A model generated the notes under the pieces. The model was not told the DNA's origin. It did no database searches and saw only the letters and a list, made by a program, of their open reading frames with translations. A stretch of DNA of 64,000 nt from Streptomyces sp. NBC_01454. GTDB taxonomy: Bacteria > Actinomycetota > Actinomycetes > Streptomycetales > Streptomycetaceae. The stretch spans positions 372,001-436,000 of the forward strand of contig NZ_CP109461.1 in NCBI RefSeq assembly GCF_036227565.1. The letters are read 5' to 3'. Below are positions 1-8,296 of this stretch, one piece after another. The position numbers and the translations under genes were made by a program. Positions within the stretch are counted from its first letter, which is position 1, and every line of letters begins with the position of its first letter.

Positions 1-1
1 G

Positions 2-330
2 CAGGTCGGGCTCGGGGTGAGCGAGGCATGCAAACTCGACCTGGCCGACATCAAGTGGGACCTGGGCCGCTTCGGCAAGCTCCATGTGCGTCACGGCGAG
101 GGCGCCCGCGGCTCGGGTCCGCGCGAGCGGATGGTGCCGCTGATCAACGGCGCCGACCGCATGCTGCGGTGGTTCATCGAGGACGTCCGGGGCCAGTTCG
201 ACGACGACCGCACTCGACCCGGTGCCCCGCTGTTCCCCTCCGAGCGCAAGGGCACCGACGGCTCCTCGCGCCTCGTCGGCGACGACGCGTTGCGCAACGG
301 TCTGGCCGCCGCGGCGGAGGTCGCGTCCAA
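2..330 (+). pseudogene. Tyrosine recombinase (integrase) fragment, C-terminal domain start
   Basis: The reading frame is open from the window edge and reads QVGLGVSEACKLDLADIKWD, the typical beginning of the catalytic domain of a phage/XerD-type tyrosine recombinase, where an R-x-x-E(A) segment leads into an L-x-x-D-I strand. About 110 residues remain. The frame then runs into an IS256-type element at about 331 (end sequence AAGGTGGTGTAAA), so the HxxR and Tyr regions are missing. The 5' part lies outside the window, so only the break on the right is seen. I infer a dead integrase interrupted by the IS. Confidence 0.6.
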
Positions 331-1632
331 AAGGTGGTGTAAAGGCGACGAGCGAAGGTTTCGGACTGAACGGCCAAGTTCGTACGAAAGGACCCACGCT
401 CGTGCAGTCACGAGTATCGCCCATCCAGGCGATCCATGCCGAGATCGATGCCGTCTTCGCCCAGGGCCGACCGCTGGCCGAGTGTCTGGAGGATGTTGCC
501 CGTCTCGGCGCCAGGTGATCATCCAGTTCGCGTTGGAAGTTGAGGTCGAGGAGTTCCTCGGCCCGGCCCACTACCAGCGCGCCGGTGCCGCCGCTGATGG
601 TGAGGCCGGTGAGACGGAGGGGGTCGTACCGGTCGTGCGGGCCGGCACCGCAACGGGCATCGCGAGGCGACCATCAAGACGACGTCCGGACCGGTGACGG
701 TGGCCCGTCCCAGAGGGCGGGGCACCACGGAGGCGTTCGCTCGCGTCTGTTCGGCACCGCGGTGACGTGGACGAATGCGCTAGAGTCGCTGGTGTTCGCC
801 TCGTTCGTCCGCGGCCTGTCCACCCGGGACGTGGAGAACATCCTCGCCGAAGCCCTCGGCTCCGACGCGGCGCTGTCGAAGTCCACGGTCTCCAACATCT
901 GCCAGGCCATCCGCGGCGAGTATGACGCCTGGTGGATGCGCGACCTGACCGGCGTCACGCTGGACTACTTGTTCATCGACGCCTCGCACTTCCGCATGCA
1001 CCCGAACGTGCCCGCGGAGCCGGTGCTGGCCGCCTGGGGTATCGACACCGACGGCAAACCCGTCTTCATCGGCCTGGAAGCCGCCGCCTCCGAGTCCCAC
1101 GACGCCTGGGTCAACTTCTCTGCCGGGCTCCTGGATCGCGGGCTGGAGCCTCCGCTGCTGGTCATATCCGACGGCGGCAAGGGACTCATCTCCGCCTGCG
1201 AGCTCGTCTTGGGCCGGGCCTGCGCCAGCGGTGTCTCATTCATAAATGCCGCAACGTCGTCTCGAAGGTCAGCCTGCACGACCAGGAACAGGTCAAGAAG
1301 GAGTTCTGGGAGATCTTCGATACCGCCGCACTCGGCCTTGCCCCGGCCAGCTGCTCGTCGTCGCCGTCGAGCGCCTCCTCGGCGACTTCGCGGCGAAGCG
1401 GGAGAAGACCTACCCGGCCGCGGCCAATTCCCTTCTGGTCGACTGGAATTCACTCGCCACTTACCTGCGGTGTCCCGCCGATTACCACAAGCGCATCCGG
1501 CACTGCAACTTTATCGAGTGGACCTTCAGCGAGACCCGCCGCCGTGTCAAGGTCATCGGCCACTTCCCCGGCGAGACCAGCTGCGTCTCCCTCGCCTTCG
1601 CCGTCCTTTCCAGGGCTGCCACAGCACCCTGA
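331..1632 (+). mobile_element. IS256-family (Mutator-type) transposase pseudogene
   Basis: An IS256-type transposase can be followed through the segment only by changing frame several times: about 402-518, then 510-600, then 735-1240 (segment with STRDVENILAEALGSDAALS, then LDYLFIDASHFRMHP and VISDGGKGLISA), then 1236-1330 (RCLIHKCRNVVSKVS) and 1345-1625 (HKRIRHCNFIEWTFSETRRR). The DDE-type catalytic blocks are recognisable, but at least four frameshifts make it a pseudogene. The left end at about 331 interrupts an integrase fragment. The family assignment rests on the well-conserved Mutator blocks; the exact element boundaries are not certain. Confidence 0.8.
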
Positions 1633-1693
1633 TCGAGGGCGCTGACGGTGTATCGGTTGCGGTGCTGGACGGTGACGTTGACGGTGCCGGTGT

Positions 1694-2014
1694 GGCATCG
1701 AAAGCAACAACTCTGAGCCGTGAGGCGGCGGCTGCGCACGGGCTGAGCCCGCGCCTGCTCGACGAGCTGGCCGAACTCGCCGAGGTCAAGGTCCGCGATG
1801 GCGGGCTGAAGCTGATGGGCGAAGGCAGCCTGCTGGTTGAGCTGACCAGGCATCTCATGCAGGCCGCCGTCGAGGCGGAGATGGACCAGCATCTGGGCGA
1901 GGAGGCCGGCCGCACCGGTGGCTGGGGCTCTCGTTCTGGCGGCAACGCCCGCAACGACTACCGGCCCAGGAAGGTCATGACGGAGGTCGGCGCCGTGGCG
2001 GTGCAGGTCCCGAC
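1694..2014 (+). pseudogene. IS256-family transposase, N-terminal fragment
   Basis: A second IS256-type transposase begins right after the first. It holds about 105 residues: a helical N-terminus, the block MQAAVEAEMDQHLG, and the conserved start of the core, RNDYRPRKVMTEVGAVAVQVP (split here as RNDYRPRKVM and TEVGAVAVQV). At about 2015 the similarity stops and the DDE core is absent, so this is a 3'-truncated remnant. It belongs to a different IS256 lineage from the preceding copy, which suggests repeated insertion at the same place. Confidence 0.7.
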
Positions 2015-2019
2015 TGAAG

Positions 2020-2540
2020 ATCACGGTGGAGACCACGGCCTGACCAGTGAGACCGCTTTGCGGTGCGGCGCTGCTCGCGCAGACCCCACTCCTTCAGGGC
2101 GGCTGCTCCCGCCAGGTGCAGGAAGTGGGTGGACACGGTGTCGCTGGGAAACTTTGTCCGGTCGAGCAGTAGGGAAGGCAGGCGCGCGGTGATGTTGCTC
2201 GCACGCCGATTCGGGTTCCGTTGGCGCCGGGTTGGCGGCGTTCTGGTGGGTGTAGCGGGTTGGCCAGCATCTTTGCAGCTCAGAAGTGGTGTGGGGTGGA
2301 TTGGCGCAAGTGCATGTGTCGCCGCCTCTGGCAGGACGCACGCTGACTTGATGCTGACTTTCATGATGGGCCATCAGATAGTGTTGATGGGGCGTCATGT
2401 TGGACTGTTCGCTTGGTGTGGATCAGAGGCGGATTGCCACGGGTGTCGAATGCTGTCCGGGTTCGATTTTCGGAGCCGGACTGCTGGTATCGCCGCTGTT
2501 GCGAATAGTCCGGCATGCCGAATGCGTTGCTGGCGGTGGG
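2020..2540. other. Non-coding stretch between IS remnants
   Basis: I find no convincing gene. The open frames here are short, have no ribosome binding site and resemble nothing I know. The part 2340-2510 is clearly less GC-rich than the neighbourhood. It ends at the inverted repeat of the IS3-family element, where the heptamer TGGCGGT (2531-2537) is found again just beyond the other IS end (5038-5044). Confidence 0.5.
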
Positions 2541-2574
2541 GTGAAGTTTCCCCGTGATCCTGGACACTCTTCTT

Positions 2575-3468
2575 CTACGCTGCGAGTGTTTGGGCGTTAC
2601 GGAACCGCTGACGCGTCTCGTGGGGTGTGAGGTACCCGAACACAGCGTGTTTGCGCAGGCGGCGCCGGTTGTAGAAGGTCTCAATGAACGTGAACACGTC
2701 GGCGCGGGCGGTCGCCCGGTCGGGCCAGATCCGGGTGCCGATCTCTTCCTTGAGCACGGCCCAGAAGCTCTCCGCCGCGGCGTTGTCGAAGCAGGAGCCA
2801 GTCCTGCCGGTGCTCTCACGAAGCCCCAACGTGTGTACTTCTGCGCGGAATTCAGCTGAGGTGTACTCGCTTCCGCGGTCGCTGTGTGTGATGCAGCCGT
2901 CTTCCAGGCCGCCCCGGCCGTGGGCCATCCGCAGTGCGTCGACCACCAGCGCGGCACGGTGGTGGTCCGCCATCGCGTAACCGACGACCTCGCGGGTGGC
3001 CAGGTCCAGCCAGCAGGCCAGATACAACCAGCCCTCACGGGTGGGCAGGTACGTGATGTCCCCAACCAGCCGGGTGCCGGGCCGGGCGGCGGTGAAGTCA
3101 CGGCCGATCAGGTCCGGGGCGGGCCGTGCCTGCTTGTCGGGACGGGTCAGCGAGCGGCGTCTTCGGCGTGTGACGCCGGTGATCCGACGTTCGCGCATGA
3201 CCCGCTCCACCCGCTTGCGGTTGACTGGTCGGCCCAGCCGCCGTAGCTCGGCGTGCACGCGCGGAACACCGTAGGCGCCCTTCGAGGCCAGGTGGATCAC
3301 GGTGATCTCGTGGGCCAGCGCGTCATCCGCCCGCGTCCGGGCCTCCCGGGCATCCTCCGCCTCCAGCCAGGCGTAGAACGAGGAGCGGACCACGCCCAGG
3401 ACACGGCACAGCAGGGCCACCGGGTAGACGGCCTTCTCCGCAGCGATGAACTGGTAGAACTCGCTCAC
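2575..3468 (-). CDS. IS3-family transposase OrfB (DDE integrase domain)
   Basis: The product has 297 residues: a helix-turn-helix_21-like N-terminus (YGVPRVHAELRR) and an rve integrase core. The DDE residues are visible in VGDITYLPT, HSDRGSEY and NAAAESFWAVLKEE, the last fitting the D-x35-E spacing. In an intact IS3 element OrfB is made as an OrfA-OrfB fusion by -1 frameshifting. Here the IS30 insertion separates it from OrfA, so the fused transposase can no longer be produced, although the OrfB reading frame itself is undamaged. Confidence 0.92.
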   Translation of the reverse strand: MSEFYQFIAAEKAVYPVALLCRVLGVVRSSFYAWLEAEDAREARTRADDALAHEITVIHLASKGAYGVPRVHAELRRLGRPVNRKRVERVMRERRITGVTRRRRRSLTRPDKQARPAPDLIGRDFTAARPGTRLVGDITYLPTREGWLYLACWLDLATREVVGYAMADHHRAALVVDALRMAHGRGGLEDGCITHSDRGSEYTSAEFRAEVHTLGLRESTGRTGSCFDNAAAESFWAVLKEEIGTRIWPDRATARADVFTFIETFYNRRRLRKHAVFGYLTPHETRQRFRNAQTLAA

Positions 3469-3497
3469 CGATCGCTGTCCTTCGCGAAGAAGGCCGC

Positions 3498-4701
3498 CTT
3501 AGATTCAACCGGTCAAGGCAACACTCTCGGCCGGGGTGCGGAATCCCAGGCACTTGCGGGGGCGGTTGTTGAGTTTTGCCGCGATGGCATCAAGGTCGCC
3601 CTGGCTGAACGTCGAGAGGTTCGTCCCTTTGGGCAGGTACTGCCGGAGCAGCTTGTTGGTGTTCTCGTTGGTGCCCCGCTGCCAGGGGCTGCGTGGGGCT
3701 GCGAAGAACACGTCGACGCCGGTGTCGGTGCTGAGACGCTTATGGGCTGCCAGTTCCATGCCGCGGTCCCAGGTCAGCGTGCCTCGTAGTCGGGAGTCCA
3801 TGCGCGTGTATGTCTCGGCTAGAGCTGGAACGACAACGTTGGTGTGGCGGCTGGCGAGTTTCACGACCGTGAGGAACCGCGTCTTTCGGTCGACCAGGGT
3901 GGCGACCTGGCTGTTGTTCGAGCCGATCACCAGATCGCCTTCCAGATGTCCGGGCTCGCTGCGGTCCTCCGCGGCCTGGGGGCGCTCCTCGATCGGCCGG
4001 GCATCGGTGATCTGCGAGCGCCATTGTCCCTTCACCGTGTGTCGCTTGTTCTTCCGGATCGGGCGGCCGGTGCGAAGGCGTTTGCAGACCTCGCGGGGGA
4101 TCACTTTCCACCGGGTGGTGTAGACCGACCGGTAGATCGTCTCGTGGCTGATCTCCATCGCCGGGTCATTGCCGTGATAGCGACGAAGGTGGCCGACTAT
4201 CTGCTCGGGTGACCACTCCTCGCAGAGCAGGGTCAGCACCTTCTGCCTGAGCGCCGGTCTGGTGGCGAGCAGGCACCGTTTCGGGCGCCTGGCGCGGTCA
4301 AGTGCCCGTTCCTGCGCAGCGATTGCCCGGTAGACGTCGCGTCCGCCGTTGTTGCCGACTTCACGGCTGATCGTCGACACCGCACGCCCCAGCAGGCTGG
4401 CGATCGCCCGGTAGGAATGGCCGGCACAAAGCCCGCGCGAGATCTCTTCCCGCTCGCCCAAGGTCAGGCTTCCAGCGCGCGCCTTGCGAGGCGCGGGAGC
4501 GATTCCTCCGTGATGCTTGAGGACGGTGAACACCGAGCCGGGCGGTTTGCCGATCTGTCTCGAGATGACGCTGATCGACTCCCCGGACCTCCACCGCCGC
4601 CACAGGTCGGCCTTCGTCTCGTCCGACATCCCCGGCCGACCCAATCTCGCCACGTATACCGTCCTCAACCAGCACTGTTGCTCTGACCGGTTGAATCTAA
4701 G
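3498..4701 (-). mobile_element. IS30-family insertion sequence, complete, nested in the IS3 element
   Basis: Ends are CTTAGATTCAACCGGTCA at both sides in inverted orientation (3498 rightwards and 4701 leftwards), with the match continuing imperfectly into GCAACA. The pentamer GCCGC is duplicated immediately outside (3493-3497 and 4702-4706). Length 1204 bp with one intact transposase gene. Because the ends, the duplication and the gene are all intact, this looks like the most recent insertion in the region and may still be active. Confidence 0.9.
3505..4668 (-). CDS. IS30-family transposase
   Basis: The 387-residue protein has an N-terminal helix-turn-helix region (about 8-60 and LTLGEREEISRGLCAGHSYR at about 68-87), the IS30 feature ISHETIYRSVYTTRW (about 173-187), and a DDE core with HLEGDLVIGSNNSQ, TWDRGMEL and PWQRGTNENTNKLLRQYLPK. 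All catalytic blocks are present and the length is typical. The start chosen is the first ATG inside the right inverted repeat; a later start at MSDETKADLW is possible and would be equally compatible with the family. Confidence 0.93.
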   Translation of the reverse strand: MRTVYVARLGRPGMSDETKADLWRRWRSGESISVISRQIGKPPGSVFTVLKHHGGIAPAPRKARAGSLTLGEREEISRGLCAGHSYRAIASLLGRAVSTISREVGNNGGRDVYRAIAAQERALDRARRPKRCLLATRPALRQKVLTLLCEEWSPEQIVGHLRRYHGNDPAMEISHETIYRSVYTTRWKVIPREVCKRLRTGRPIRKNKRHTVKGQWRSQITDARPIEERPQAAEDRSEPGHLEGDLVIGSNNSQVATLVDRKTRFLTVVKLASRHTNVVVPALAETYTRMDSRLRGTLTWDRGMELAAHKRLSTDTGVDVFFAAPRSPWQRGTNENTNKLLRQYLPKGTNLSTFSQGDLDAIAAKLNNRPRKCLGFRTPAESVALTG

Positions 4702-4970
4702 GCCGCTTTTTTCAGGATCTCGATCGTCTTCTGCTGTTCGGCGCTCTGCCTGCGCAGCCGCTTCAGCTCCTCGCGCTCAGCGCTGGTCAGCTCGCCCGAC
4801 GTGCCCCCGCCGCGGTCGATCCGGTCACGCTTGACCCAGCCACGCAGACTCTCCGGACTCACCCCCAGATCCCGCGCGACCTCCGTGATCGTCTTGTCGG
4901 AGGAGCGGGCCAACGCGATCGCGTCCCGCTTGAACTCCTCCGAATACCGCTTGGAGTACTGACTACCCAC
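4665..4970 (-). CDS. IS3-family transposase OrfA (helix-turn-helix)
   Basis: The protein begins MGSQYSKRYSEEFKRDAIAL and contains the HTH of IS3 OrfA proteins (TEVARDLGVSPESLRGWVKR), followed by a leucine-zipper-like helix ending EILKKAA. A slippery A6G run (CTTTTTT on the plus strand, 4706-4712) marks the place where IS3 elements shift -1 into OrfB. The last residues, LDSTGQSNSAG, are encoded by the inserted IS30 end and are not native. OrfA may therefore still be made but cannot be fused to OrfB. Confidence 0.88.
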   Translation of the reverse strand: MGSQYSKRYSEEFKRDAIALARSSDKTITEVARDLGVSPESLRGWVKRDRIDRGGGTSGELTSAEREELKRLRRQSAEQQKTIEILKKAALDSTGQSNSAG

Positions 4971-5038
4971 CTGGCACTACTTCCTCTGGAACCTCATGTC
5001 CCAGTCTCCAGGTGTCCAGTCACAAGGGGAAGCTTCAT

Positions 5039-5350
5039 GGCGGTATTCGCCCCCTGTTCTTCGCCACCGCGGGCCTGCACATCGACCTAGCCGCTCTGGC
5101 CCATCCCGTGATGGCGGTCGCCGCACTGGCGGTGCTGGCGGTTGCCGTGCTCGGGAAATTCGCCGGAGTGTTCCTCGGGGCGCTTCTCGCCCGGCTCGGC
5201 GTGTGGGAGGCGCTGGCCATGGGCGCGGGAATGAACGCACGCGGTGTCATCCAGATCGTCATCGCCACGGCGGGCCTGCGCCTGGGCGTACTGACCACGG
5301 CCACCTACACCATCGTCGTCCTGGTCGCGGTCGTGACCTCGGTGATGGCT
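5039..5350 (+). pseudogene. Cation/proton antiporter (CPA2-type) C-terminal membrane fragment
   Basis: The translation contains PLFFATAGLHIDLAALAHPV and AMGAGMNARGVIQIVIATAG, the last transmembrane helices of a KefB/NapA-type Na+/H+ or K+/H+ exchanger (CPA2). Only about 100 residues remain, roughly helices 10-13. The fragment starts at the IS3 end and then runs without a stop into a tyrosine recombinase after an eight-C run (5351-5358). No start codon of its own is evident except a GTG inside the IS end (5012). I infer a dead fragment. Confidence 0.75.
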
Positions 5351-5359
5351 CCCCCCCCG

Positions 5360-6615
5360 TCCTGTAAGCGGGCGCGTGAGGGCCTGCCGTCGCTTGCGAT
5401 CAGCCGTGACGGACGGCCGATGAGGGTCACCGGCTACACCCGCCGCGAGACCTTCAACGAGGCCCGGTCGATCCTGCGTGACGCGATGGAGACCGGGGAG
5501 GCCGAACGCATCGGCCTGCCACGGGAGTTCATCATCGCTCTGCCAAAGGCTCAACGCGCCGACCGCACCCGCAACCCGTTCCCCGACCCGGTGGCCCGGG
5601 CCATGGCCGACGAGGAAAACCTCCAGGTACTCGACGACCGCTTCGACCCGAACGACATGGGCTATCGCGACATCTGGGAGGCCCTGGTGTTCACCGGCCG
5701 CCGGGCCTCGGAGATCACCGAACTGCGGCTGGAATGCACGTCGATCCACCGCAAGGTTCCCTTCCTCTGGCATGACCAGACGAAGGTGGGCAACCTCGAC
5801 GAGGCCATCCGCATCCCGCAACGCCTCTACGAGCGGCTTCAACTGCGCAACCAGCGCACCGTCGAACGCTTCGAAGACCGCTACGGCCGCAGCCCCAGTG
5901 CGAAGGAACGCAAGGCGCTCGCCCTGTTCCCCTCGCCCCACAAGAATCCCGACGGCACGGTTGTGATCACCTACAGCATCTTCGGTGACGCCTTCAGGGA
6001 CTGGCTGGAGGCGCTGGACATCGGCGCCTGGGTGCCCCATCAGGCCCGCCACACGCTGGCGACGAACCTGCTCAAGAGTGGCGCCGGCCTGCACCACATC
6101 AAGCAGTACCTCGGCCAGATCTCCGTACGGATGGCCGAGCACTACGCGAAGGTCGCGTCCTCGGAGGTCGACGACGCACTCGAGCGGGTCTGGGTCAGCG
6201 GACCGGGATCGGCCGAGCCGGGCCGGCTGCTCGCCTCGCCGTCCGAGCACATGACCCGGGCCGAAGCCCAGGCCATGGCCATCGACCTCGCGCGCCGCTG
6301 CACCCCGGCCGAGGGCGGATTCTGCACCTACCAGCCCGTGGTGCGAGGGGACGCGTGCCCGTGGGACCTGGACTGCCACAACTGCGACAAGTTCGTGATG
6401 TCCGGCGCCGACCTCTTGTACTGGCGTCGCAAGGCGGAGCAGTGGGCCTCGCTGGCCAAACGTGCCCCCGACGACCGCACGGCCGACTACCTGCACTCCG
6501 TATTCGAGCCCACCGCCCGCGCGATCGGCGGCTTGGAGAAGGCACTGGCCGGCCTCGGCATGCTGGAGGACGCCCTCGCCCTGGACCTGCGCCGGCCCCA
6601 AGACTACTTCGACCG
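5360..6615 (+). pseudogene. Tyrosine site-specific recombinase (Tn554 TnpB-like), N-terminally truncated
   Basis: The frame is continuous with the antiporter fragment from the GTG at 5012; numbering from there, the catalytic residues of a tyrosine recombinase are all present: Arg230/231 in TGRRASEITELR, His343-x-x-Arg346 in HQARHTLATNLL and Tyr378 in MAEHYAKV. A Cys-rich tail follows (CPWDLDCHNCDKF, about 450-462), which is usual in the long recombinases of tripartite actinobacterial transposons. The normal N-terminal SAM-like domain is missing and the C-terminus runs directly into the next fragment. So the catalytic core is preserved, but the gene is a chimera. Confidence 0.75.
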
Positions 6616-6776
6616 CATGTGGTCCCAGCCTCGTGCGCGTCAAGAGCGTCGTCGACCAGCTCGCCAAGAGCGGCAGTGCGATCACCGTGGCCGAGGTCGC
6701 CCGGCAGGCGGACGTCTCACGCACTTTCCTCTACGAGCGCACCGAGGCCCGATCCATCGTCACCCAGGCCGCCGCT
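6616..6776 (+). pseudogene. DUF6262-type (TnpC-like) partner of the recombinase, N-terminal part
   Basis: In a different frame from the recombinase the sequence reads RVKSVVDQLAKSGSAITVAE and ARQADVSRTFLYERTEAR, the winged HTH-like start of DUF6262 proteins, which are commonly encoded directly after Tn554-type recombinases in actinomycetes. No start codon is visible at the expected place, and the frame is cut at 6776 by IS701-type sequence. The coiled-coil remainder of the same gene resumes at about 7470. The family name is from memory of this gene pair, hence moderate confidence. Confidence 0.6.
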
Positions 6777-7400
6777 AGTACTGCAACGACACTCCGTGAC
6801 TCGATGCGGTCGTCGTCGTTGCTGGTTTCGTGGTGGACGAGATAGTTGATGGTTGGTCAGATTTGTTCGGTGACTTCGTGGCGCGGTTCGCGGGACGCTT
6901 CGGGCGGGTGGAGTCGAGGCGGCGGATGGTGTCCTACCTGCGGGGACTGCTCAGCGAGGCGGAACGGAAGAACGGCTGGACCTTGGCCGAGGCCGCCGGC
7001 GACGACGGCCCCCAGGGGATGCAGCGGCTGCTGAACCACTACCTGTGGGACGCCGATGCCCTGCGGGACGACGTCCGCGACGCGGTCGTGGAGCAGATCG
7101 CAGATCCCGACCGGGGAATTCTGATCCTCGACGAGACGGGTTTCCTGAAGAAGGGCATCAAGTCGGCGGGTGTGGCCCGGCAGTACTCGGGGACGGCTGG
7201 CCGGATCGAGAATTCCCAGATCGGAGTGTTCCTGGCCTATGGATCCGACCGGGGGCGGGCACTGATCGACCGCGAGCTGTATCTCCCGAAGGACTGGATA
7301 TCGAACCGCGAACGGTGCCGGGCTGCCGGAATCAGCGACGATATCGAGTTCGCCACCAAGCTACGGTGGGACACGAAGACCTCCGTGCGGTGCAGTCCTA
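6777..7400 (+). mobile_element. IS701-family element remnant (transposase truncated at 3' end)
   Basis: Left end CTAGTACTGCAACGACACTC at about 6775-6794. The reading frame from 6830 (MVDEIVDGWSDLFGDFV) contains RRRMVSYLRGLLSEAERKNG, then the catalytic-region start LILDETGFLKKG and RIENSQIGVFLAYGSDRGRA, characteristic of IS701-family DDE transposases. After about 185 residues (ISDDIEFATK) the similarity ends, whereas a full protein has about 400. The sequence GGTGCAGTCCTAG near 7389 resembles the inverted left end, so the element seems internally deleted. It splits the DUF6262 gene. Confidence 0.78.
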
Positions 7401-7465
7401 GACAACTCCACCACACCGGAGGTCTTCGCCATTGATCAAGACCCAGCAGCTGTTAACAACGCTCG
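7401..7465 (+). mobile_element. Possible second IS end remnant
   Basis: Between the IS701 remnant and the resumption of the DUF6262 gene there are about 65 bases (ACAACTCCACCACACCGGAG ... GTTAACAACGCTCGTGATCA) that belong to neither. The form resembles the terminal region upstream of a Streptomyces transposase start, but no transposase frame follows. This is a weak assignment. Confidence 0.3.
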
Positions 7466-7851
7466 TGATCAATACACCTAGGGCTCGCGGGCTGCGGGCG
7501 CAGACGGATCAAGCCCAGCGCGACGCGGTTGAGGCGTCCTGGCGAGAACGCGCACTCAACACCGAGGAAGCCCTCAAGAACACCAACGCGGAGGTCGTCA
7601 ACCAGCGAGAGCGCATCGCCGAACTCCTCGGCCAGATCGCTGCGCTGCAGGGCGAGTGGACCGATGCGGACGTCGTCCGCATCACCACCGCGAACGTCGC
7701 CCTGCAACGCGAGGTCAGATCGCTGACGGCCGAGCGGGAGCGCCTGACCAAGCGTCTCGCCGCGGCCCGGGACAACACGCGGTTCGCCGACAAACGCATC
7801 GCCGCACTCGAAGCCCAGATTGCCGAGCAGCTCACCGCCCCACCCACCTAG
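7466..7851 (+). pseudogene. DUF6262-type (TnpC-like) coiled-coil C-terminal part
   Basis: The frame reads LRAQTDQAQRDAVEASWRER, EEALKNTNAEVVNQRERIAE and RFADKRIAALEAQIAEQL up to the stop at 7851. It is almost entirely charged heptad-like helix, as expected for the coiled-coil C-terminus of the partner protein of Tn554-type recombinases. It is the continuation of the fragment ending at 6776, so the original gene was about 0.55 kb plus any lost bases and was split by the IS701-type insertion. An ATA-ACG... frame with an ATC GTG start upstream is possible but lies in IS sequence. Confidence 0.6.
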
Positions 7852-7876
7852 CGACGCTCGGCCCTCACTGCCAGGC

Positions 7877-7908
7877 TTGCAACCGGTACCCAGGTACAGG
7901 TTTACCGT
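7877..7908 (+). promoter_or_regulatory. MerR-type promoter/operator
   Basis: TTGCAA (7877-7882) and TACCGT (7903-7908) are separated by a long 20-base spacer occupied by the imperfect palindrome ACCGGTACCCAGGTACAGGT (7882-7901, 16 of 20 symmetric). An over-long spacer with a dyad is the hallmark of MerR-activated promoters. No MerR gene is adjacent, so the site is orphaned. It points at the truncated gene that starts at 7955. Confidence 0.55.
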
Positions 7909-7954
7909 CGAAGGTGTCTCCACCACCGGGGACGTGACGACGGGAGCGAGTGCG

Positions 7955-8080
7955 ATGAGTGATCTTTCGTGGGTGCCGCAGTCCTGCACGCTGCCCACCG
8001 AGGAGCAGCCACTGCGGGTCGCCGAATGGGATGCGCTGTTCACCGGGCGCCTGCAGGAGCTGTCCCGGCCGCAGCAGCTC
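7955..8080 (+). pseudogene. Small hypothetical gene, N-terminal fragment (heavy-metal-locus type)
   Basis: ATG 7955 follows GGGAGCGAGTGCG. The product starts MSDLSWVPQSCTLPTEEQPL and RVAEWDALFTGRLQELSRPQ, matching the beginning of a conserved actinobacterial protein of about 90 residues that usually continues with an E-S-x-C-C-S-F-F segment. That segment is absent: after about residue 42 the frame changes to unrelated sequence (the YnfA-like tail). The MerR-type promoter just upstream supports a former metal-responsive gene. Function unknown. Confidence 0.5.
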
Positions 8081-8082
8081 CA

Positions 8083-8154
8083 CGCGTCGTGGCGGGCGCC
8101 CTGGTGTGCCTCGTCGGCATGGCCGTGATCATGTGCGCCCCGCGCGGGAACTGA
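8083..8154 (+). pseudogene. YnfA/UPF0060-type membrane protein, last 20 residues
   Basis: In the frame one base off the preceding fragment the sequence reads GALVCLVGMAVIMCAPRGN and stops at 8154. This is the signature C-terminal helix of the small multidrug-resistance-like YnfA/UPF0060 family, which normally ends MYAPR. Only the last helix is left. The junction with the upstream gene shows that a deletion fused two neighbouring genes. Confidence 0.55.
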
Positions 8155-8245
8155 CCACGCTCCCCGAAAGCGTGCGCATTGCCGGTTGACCAGCGGTTCC
8201 TTGCTCACGCGGCTGCCGCGCATGTGCACTATAGGGAGCGTGACT

Positions 8246-8296
8246 TCATGAGCACTGGCTCCTGCGGAAACACCGGATTCCGCGCCTGGTGAGCAG
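8246..8296 (+). repeat. 51-base direct repeat, copy 1
   Basis: Contains the 19-mer AGCACTGGCTCCTGCGGAA shared exactly with copy 2 at 10097-10147, and ends CGCG-CCTGGTGAGCAG versus CGCG-CTTCGTGAGCAG in copy 2; about 42 of 51 positions match. Each copy has a small stem (GCGGAA/TTCCGC here). The two copies are in the same orientation and bracket the peptide/oxygenase island. Confidence 0.7.

Larger units (their letters stand above)
2542..5037 (-). mobile_element. IS3-family insertion sequence, itself interrupted by an IS30-family element
   Basis: Two ORFs in IS3 order (OrfA upstream, OrfB downstream on the minus strand) lie between imperfect 26-bp inverted ends: TGAAGTTTCCCC then TGATCCTGGACAC at the left, and TGAAGCTTCCCC then TTGTGACTGGACAC (read on the minus strand) at the right, about 20 of 26 positions matching. 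The heptamer TGGCGGT occurs directly outside both ends and may be a target duplication, although it is longer than the 3-5 bp usual for IS3. Without the nested 1.2-kb IS30 the element would be about 1.29 kb, normal for the family. Confidence 0.8.

Noticed and set aside
5087..6724. 545-codon minus-strand frame opposite the recombinase
   Set aside because: The plus strand carries R, HxxR and Y of a tyrosine recombinase; the minus frame has no recognisable content.
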